In this document: positions 60,957 through 64,000 of the stretch, piece by piece | How positions within the stretch are numbered: position 1 is the first letter of the stretch | Layout of the letters: the number at the start of each line of letters is the position of its first letter | Origin: CAWAPD01 sp963783865 | GTDB lineage: Bacteria; Actinomycetota; Thermoleophilia; UBA2241 | Assembly: GCA_963783865.1 (NCBI GenBank) | Contig: CAWAPD010000002.1 | Span: 473,376 to 537,375, forward strand | Direction: 5' to 3' | DNA length: 64,000 nucleotides | The notes under the pieces: model-generated | The model's input: only the letters and a program-made list of their open reading frames with translations | The model's database searches: none | Told to the model about the DNA's origin: nothing | Program-made: the position numbers and the translations under genes

Positions 60957-61246
60957 ATCGGCTCCTGTGCGTCGGCTGCGAGCAAGCGCCCGACCAGGCG
61001 TACGGCGTCTGCCACCAAATAGGGCCGCAGGCGACGTGTTCGCGGCACTGCCAGAGCAAGCTCCGGGTATCGGGAATGACGATAGAACGTGTGCGCTCCA
61101 CTGTCACGCTTGTCGAACCCGAAGCCGACCAGCAGGGTGTCGATGTGTTCGGCGGACCAGCCCGCGTGGCTGCGGCTCATCGCGAGAAGCAGCCGTGAGG
61201 CCGATCTGGGATAGCGGTCGGGCGGCTGCGCGGGCATGCACCCCAC
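60953..61246 (-). CDS. HicA-like mRNA interferase toxin
   Basis: The protein (up to 97 residues) ends in a HicA-like double-stranded-RNA-binding fold: DTLLVGFGFDKRDSGAHTFY and RHSRYPELALAVPRTRRLRP. The catalytic histidine that HicA carries in GSH is GAH here. The likely start is ATG at 61237 or the later MSRSHAGWS. It is the first gene of a toxin-antitoxin pair in the accessory region. Confidence 0.7.
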   Translation of the reverse strand: MGCMPAQPPDRYPRSASRLLLAMSRSHAGWSAEHIDTLLVGFGFDKRDSGAHTFYRHSRYPELALAVPRTRRLRPYLVADAVRLVGRLLAADAQEPM

Positions 61247-61693
61247 GGTAGCGGGACCGGTCCATGGTGGGGAAGGTGACGGATGCGCGAGGAGGTGGAC
61301 CCTCTTGTCTCGGGCGGATGACGATCATGAGCCCCGAAGCAGCGAACGGCTGACCGGCCAAACACCTAGCAAGTCCCATCTATGTCTGCCGTCAATCCGG
61401 AGGCCTTTGCCGACGGCACGCTGCAGGTCGGCGAGGTCAGCCACGGCGGCTCGGTGCCCAACCTGCTGGTCGTCAACGGCGGCGACAAGCCGGTGCTGAT
61501 CGTCGACGGCGCACTCGGGCAGTCAACGGGTGACGACGGCCGACCGGAGGAGGCGGCAAGGCTTCGCCCTTGCCGTCCCCTTCTCCGTCCTCTGACGGGC
61601 GTACGCTGCGACCAGGCCGTCGGGGGTGAGCTCCGTATCCTCCTCGACGTTCCGCGCGTAGAATGGTGCCACGTACCCTGGGGGGAGGAGCAC
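61247..61693. other. Accessory spacer with remnant and terminator-like hairpin
   Basis: This 447-base stretch holds the ARPP-1-like remnant (61382-61510) and a GGCAAGG/CCTTGCC hairpin at 61555-61574 followed by a pyrimidine-rich run. A TAGAAT -10-like hexamer lies near 61655, upstream of the DUF4268 gene. The rest shows no gene. Confidence 0.45.
61382..61516 (+). pseudogene. ARPP-1/DUF6569-like N-terminal remnant
   Basis: About 43 residues read PEAFADGTLQVGEVSHGGSV, then PNLLVVNGGDKPVLIVDG. This matches the start of the ARPP-1 (DUF6569) domain, whose next residues are normally a conserved GEEL-GAKQN block. Here the match stops abruptly and is followed by unrelated sequence. It is a broken fragment left by rearrangement. 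Confidence 0.55.
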
Positions 61694-62698
61694 ATGACCG
61701 TACCCGAGCTGTCGCGACTCGAGCGAGTTGACTTGCGGAAGGCTTGGGTGAGCGAGCCCGCCGACTTCACGCCGTGGCTCGCGCGAGAGGAGAACCTGGC
61801 GTTTCTGGGTGAAGCGCTCGGCATGTCGCTCGTGCTCGAGGCCACCGAGAAGAGCGTCGGACCATTCGCCGCGGACATCCTCTGCAGAGAGCCCCAGACC
61901 GAGCAGTGGGTCCTGATCGAGAACCAGCTCGAGCAGACCGACCACACGCACCTCGGCCAGATCATCACCTACGCGGCCGGCCTCAATGCGGTCACTGTGA
62001 TCTGGGTTGCGGCCACGTTCGTCGAGGAACATCGGGCAGCCCTGGACTGGCTCAACGAGGTGACGGCGGAGGGCACCAACTTCTTCGGCGTCGATGTCGA
62101 GCTGTGGCGAATCGGAGACTCAGCGGTCGCGCCCAAGTTCAATATCGCCAGCAAGCCGAATGCTTGGTCGAAACGCGTCACCAAGAGCGCCGAGAGTGGT
62201 CCGCAATGGAACGAGGAAACGTTCTTCGCCGCGCTCACCCAGAAATCGCCGGACGGCGCCGCCGTAGCGCGGGAGATCCTGGAGTGGGCGAAAGAGAACA
62301 TGCCCGACATCTACTGGGGCACGGGCAAGCGTTACGGTTCGTTCACGCCCGGCTTCTACGCGGGCACGAGATGGCAGCAAGTGGTGGGGGTCTGGACGAA
62401 TGGCTACGTCGAGCTGCAGCTCGACTACATGCGCCAGAAGCCACCGTTCGACGATGAAGTCAGGCGTCAAGAGCTTGCGGACCGCTTCGCCGCGATCCCC
62501 GGCTTCAACCTACCCGACGACGCCATAAGGCGGCGTCCCAGCGTCGAACTCAAGCACCTCTATGACTCGTCGGCTCGCAAGCAGTTCTTCACGGTCCTGG
62601 AGTGGGCTGTCCAAGAGATGAAGCTGGGCAAGGGCGACGAGTACCAGTCGGCGCCCTCCCCTTCGTCACCCCGCTCGGGTAGTATCGACAACGTGTGA
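61694..62698 (+). CDS. DUF4268 domain protein (nuclease-like)
   Basis: The 334-residue protein begins at an ATG at 61694 behind GGGGGAGGAG. Its N-terminal half has ADILCREPQTEQWVLIENQL, resembling a PD-(D/E)XK nuclease core, and TDHTHLGQIITYAAGLNAVT. The C-terminal part is the DUF4268 region, with WNEETFFAALTQ. Such proteins often accompany restriction-type genes. Base usage is less GC-extreme than neighbours, suggesting transfer. It is directly followed by a type III Res-like gene. Confidence 0.85.
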   Translation: MTVPELSRLERVDLRKAWVSEPADFTPWLAREENLAFLGEALGMSLVLEATEKSVGPFAADILCREPQTEQWVLIENQLEQTDHTHLGQIITYAAGLNAVTVIWVAATFVEEHRAALDWLNEVTAEGTNFFGVDVELWRIGDSAVAPKFNIASKPNAWSKRVTKSAESGPQWNEETFFAALTQKSPDGAAVAREILEWAKENMPDIYWGTGKRYGSFTPGFYAGTRWQQVVGVWTNGYVELQLDYMRQKPPFDDEVRRQELADRFAAIPGFNLPDDAIRRRPSVELKHLYDSSARKQFFTVLEWAVQEMKLGKGDEYQSAPSPSSPRSGSIDNV

Positions 62699-62733
62699 CC
62701 AATCTCTTGTCGCGGCACGGCTGAGGGGGGCAC

Positions 62734-64000
62734 GTGGCCAGGTCGTCATCGAGAACCCGATCCTCAACTCGGCCTTCGCTCGAGCCAGCCCGCCATTCCA
62801 GTTCGACGACGACGGCATCACCAACGAGATCGTCGAGTCGCGCCGGCTGAGCGCCTACTTCGTCCCCATCCCGCAGCCCAAGAAGAAGGGCAAGCAGCTC
62901 GATCTTCGACACCGAATGGACCGCAGGACCGCGTCGAGGAGAACGAGTTCATCAACCGAGGTCCGCGCAGCGCGTGGGCGAGTGGCGCCAGCGCGGCTAC
63001 CCGGGCGTCACGCAGCACCACGCGCCTGCTGCTCGAGTACTGGACCGAGCCCGACCGCGAGCGCCGCCTCTTCTTCTGCCAGATCGAGGCCGCTCGAGAC
63101 CGCCATCTACCTGACCGAGGTCGCCGCGAAGTACGGCGACGCCTGGATCGAGAACCACCTGCGCGAGGCGAACGAGCGCGCCAACCCCGGCCTCTACCGC
63201 ATCGCCTTCAAGATGGCGACGGGCGCGGCAAGACGGTCGTCATGGCGATGCTCATCGCCTGGCAGGCGCTCAACAAGCTGGCCAACCCGCAGGACGCCCG
63301 CTTCTCGCGACACGTTCCTCATCGTCACGCCCGGCATCACGATCCGCGACCGGCTGCGCGTGCTGCTGCCCAACGACCCCGACAACTACTACCGCAGCGC
63401 GACATCGTGCCGCCCGATCTGCGTCGAGCGAGCTGGGCAAGGCGAAGATCGTCATCACCAACTTCCACGCCTTCATGCCCCGCGAGCGCGTCGGCAGCCG
63501 GCAAGCTGACGAAGGCGATTCTCGACCGGCGGCGAGACGACAGCGCCCTTCACCGAGACGCCCGACCAGATGGTGCGCCGCGTCTGCCGCGACCTGGGCG
63601 ACAAGAAGAACATCGTCGTCATCAACGACGAGGCGCACCACTGCTATCGCGGCAAGGCGGGTGCCGAACGCCGGGGACGGCGCAGCGACAAGCTGACGGG
63701 CGACGAGCGCAGGGAAGCCGAGAGCGCGAGGAGGAGGCGCGCGTCTGGATCTCCGGGCTGGAAGCGGTGAAGGCGAAGATCGGCGTGCGCGCGATCTACG
63801 ACCTGTCGGCGACGCCGTTCTTCCTGCGCGGGTCGGGCTACCCGGAGGGCACGCTGTTCCCCTGGGTGGTGTCCGATTTCTCCCTGATCGACGCCATCGA
63901 GTCGGGCATCGTCAAGGTTCCGCGCGTACCGGTGGCAGACGACTCGATGACCGGCGCGCTGCCGACCTATCGCGAGCTGTGGCCGCGCATCCGCGACTCG
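62734..64000 (+). pseudogene. Type III restriction Res-like helicase/endonuclease, multiply frameshifted (3' end beyond window)
   Basis: Segments in changing frames match one superfamily 2 restriction helicase: VVIENPILNSAFARASPPFQ at the start, AYFVPIPQPKKKGKQ, the Walker A region KMATG-GKTVVMAML (about 63208-63250), ITNFHAFMPRERV, the DEAH-type INDEAHHCYR (about 63619-63648), and DLSATPFFLRGSGYPEG (from 63801). The last 230 bases are in one frame. I count at least ten single-base shifts between 62900 and 63730. The gene is either decayed or the sequence here is unreliable. A GTG at 62734 behind GAGGGGGG is the likely start. Confidence 0.8.

Overview
The window is a very GC-rich bacterial chromosome segment, most likely from a deep-branching Actinomycetota lineage (Thermoleophilia, Rubrobacteria or Coriobacteriia-like). 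This placement is inferred from several things: roughly 70% GC by eye, heavy use of GTG starts, many 4-base GTGA or ATGA start/stop overlaps, probable leaderless genes, CIRCE-controlled groES-groEL, family 4 uracil-DNA glycosylase, and the gene order glmM / glmS-acpS-nnr-CBS-alr / tsaE-tsaB-rimI-tsaD / groES-groEL. No 16S rRNA is present to confirm it. Most genes are on the minus strand.

Layout. 0-8.8 kb: hpt, tilS, a DsrE-like gene, initiator tRNA with its own promoter and terminator, a secreted NlpC/P60 peptidase, a small membrane protein, a tungsten aldehyde:ferredoxin oxidoreductase, alanine dehydrogenase with an Lrp-type regulator, and an unusual SDR protein. 8.9-22.8 kb: a PucR regulator, then a C45-type hydrolase, an MttB-family methyltransferase, a Dpp/Opp ABC transporter without a visible binding protein, and a methyltetrahydrofolate:corrinoid methyltransferase. 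Together these look like an uptake and demethylation module for methylated amines. A large GAF/GGDEF/HD-GYP sensor follows. 22.9-35.9 kb: groES-groEL, dtd, acetolactate synthase, the t6A operon (tsaE-tsaB-rimI-tsaD) with UDG and FmdB, then a plus-strand operon of a DUF2520 oxidoreductase, panC, yjbQ and a hexulose-phosphate synthase/RraA fusion. 36-49.7 kb: two tandem PotD-like binding proteins, a small membrane gene, a DUF123 gene, mutM joined in frame to a CCA-adding-like gene, alr, a CBS protein, nnr, acpS, glmS, a DUF4143 ATPase and glmM.

49.8-57.7 kb is a cbb3-type cytochrome oxidase locus: ccoN, a pentaheme ccoO-like gene, a ccoS-like gene, a CcoP-anchor-like protein, a small monooxygenase-fold protein, a FixH/YtkA-like lipoprotein, a TauE/SafE-type protein and the copper ATPase ccoI. 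57.9-64 kb is accessory: an alcohol dehydrogenase-like gene, a secreted repeat protein plus a truncated relative, a HicA/HicB pair, an ARPP-1-like remnant, a DUF4268 gene and a type III restriction Res-like gene that runs off the edge.

An important caveat for any user is that single-base frame shifts cluster at 36.4-36.7, 38.57, possibly 39.8, 53.88, 54.73, 54.97 and 62.9-63.7 kb. In several places the protein similarity and the start/stop overlaps continue correctly in the shifted frame, so these may be consensus errors rather than dead genes. Most other genes are intact. Many transcription-unit ends carry near-perfect GC-rich palindromes, usually without a U-tract. I see no CRISPR array, rRNA, insertion sequence or phage.
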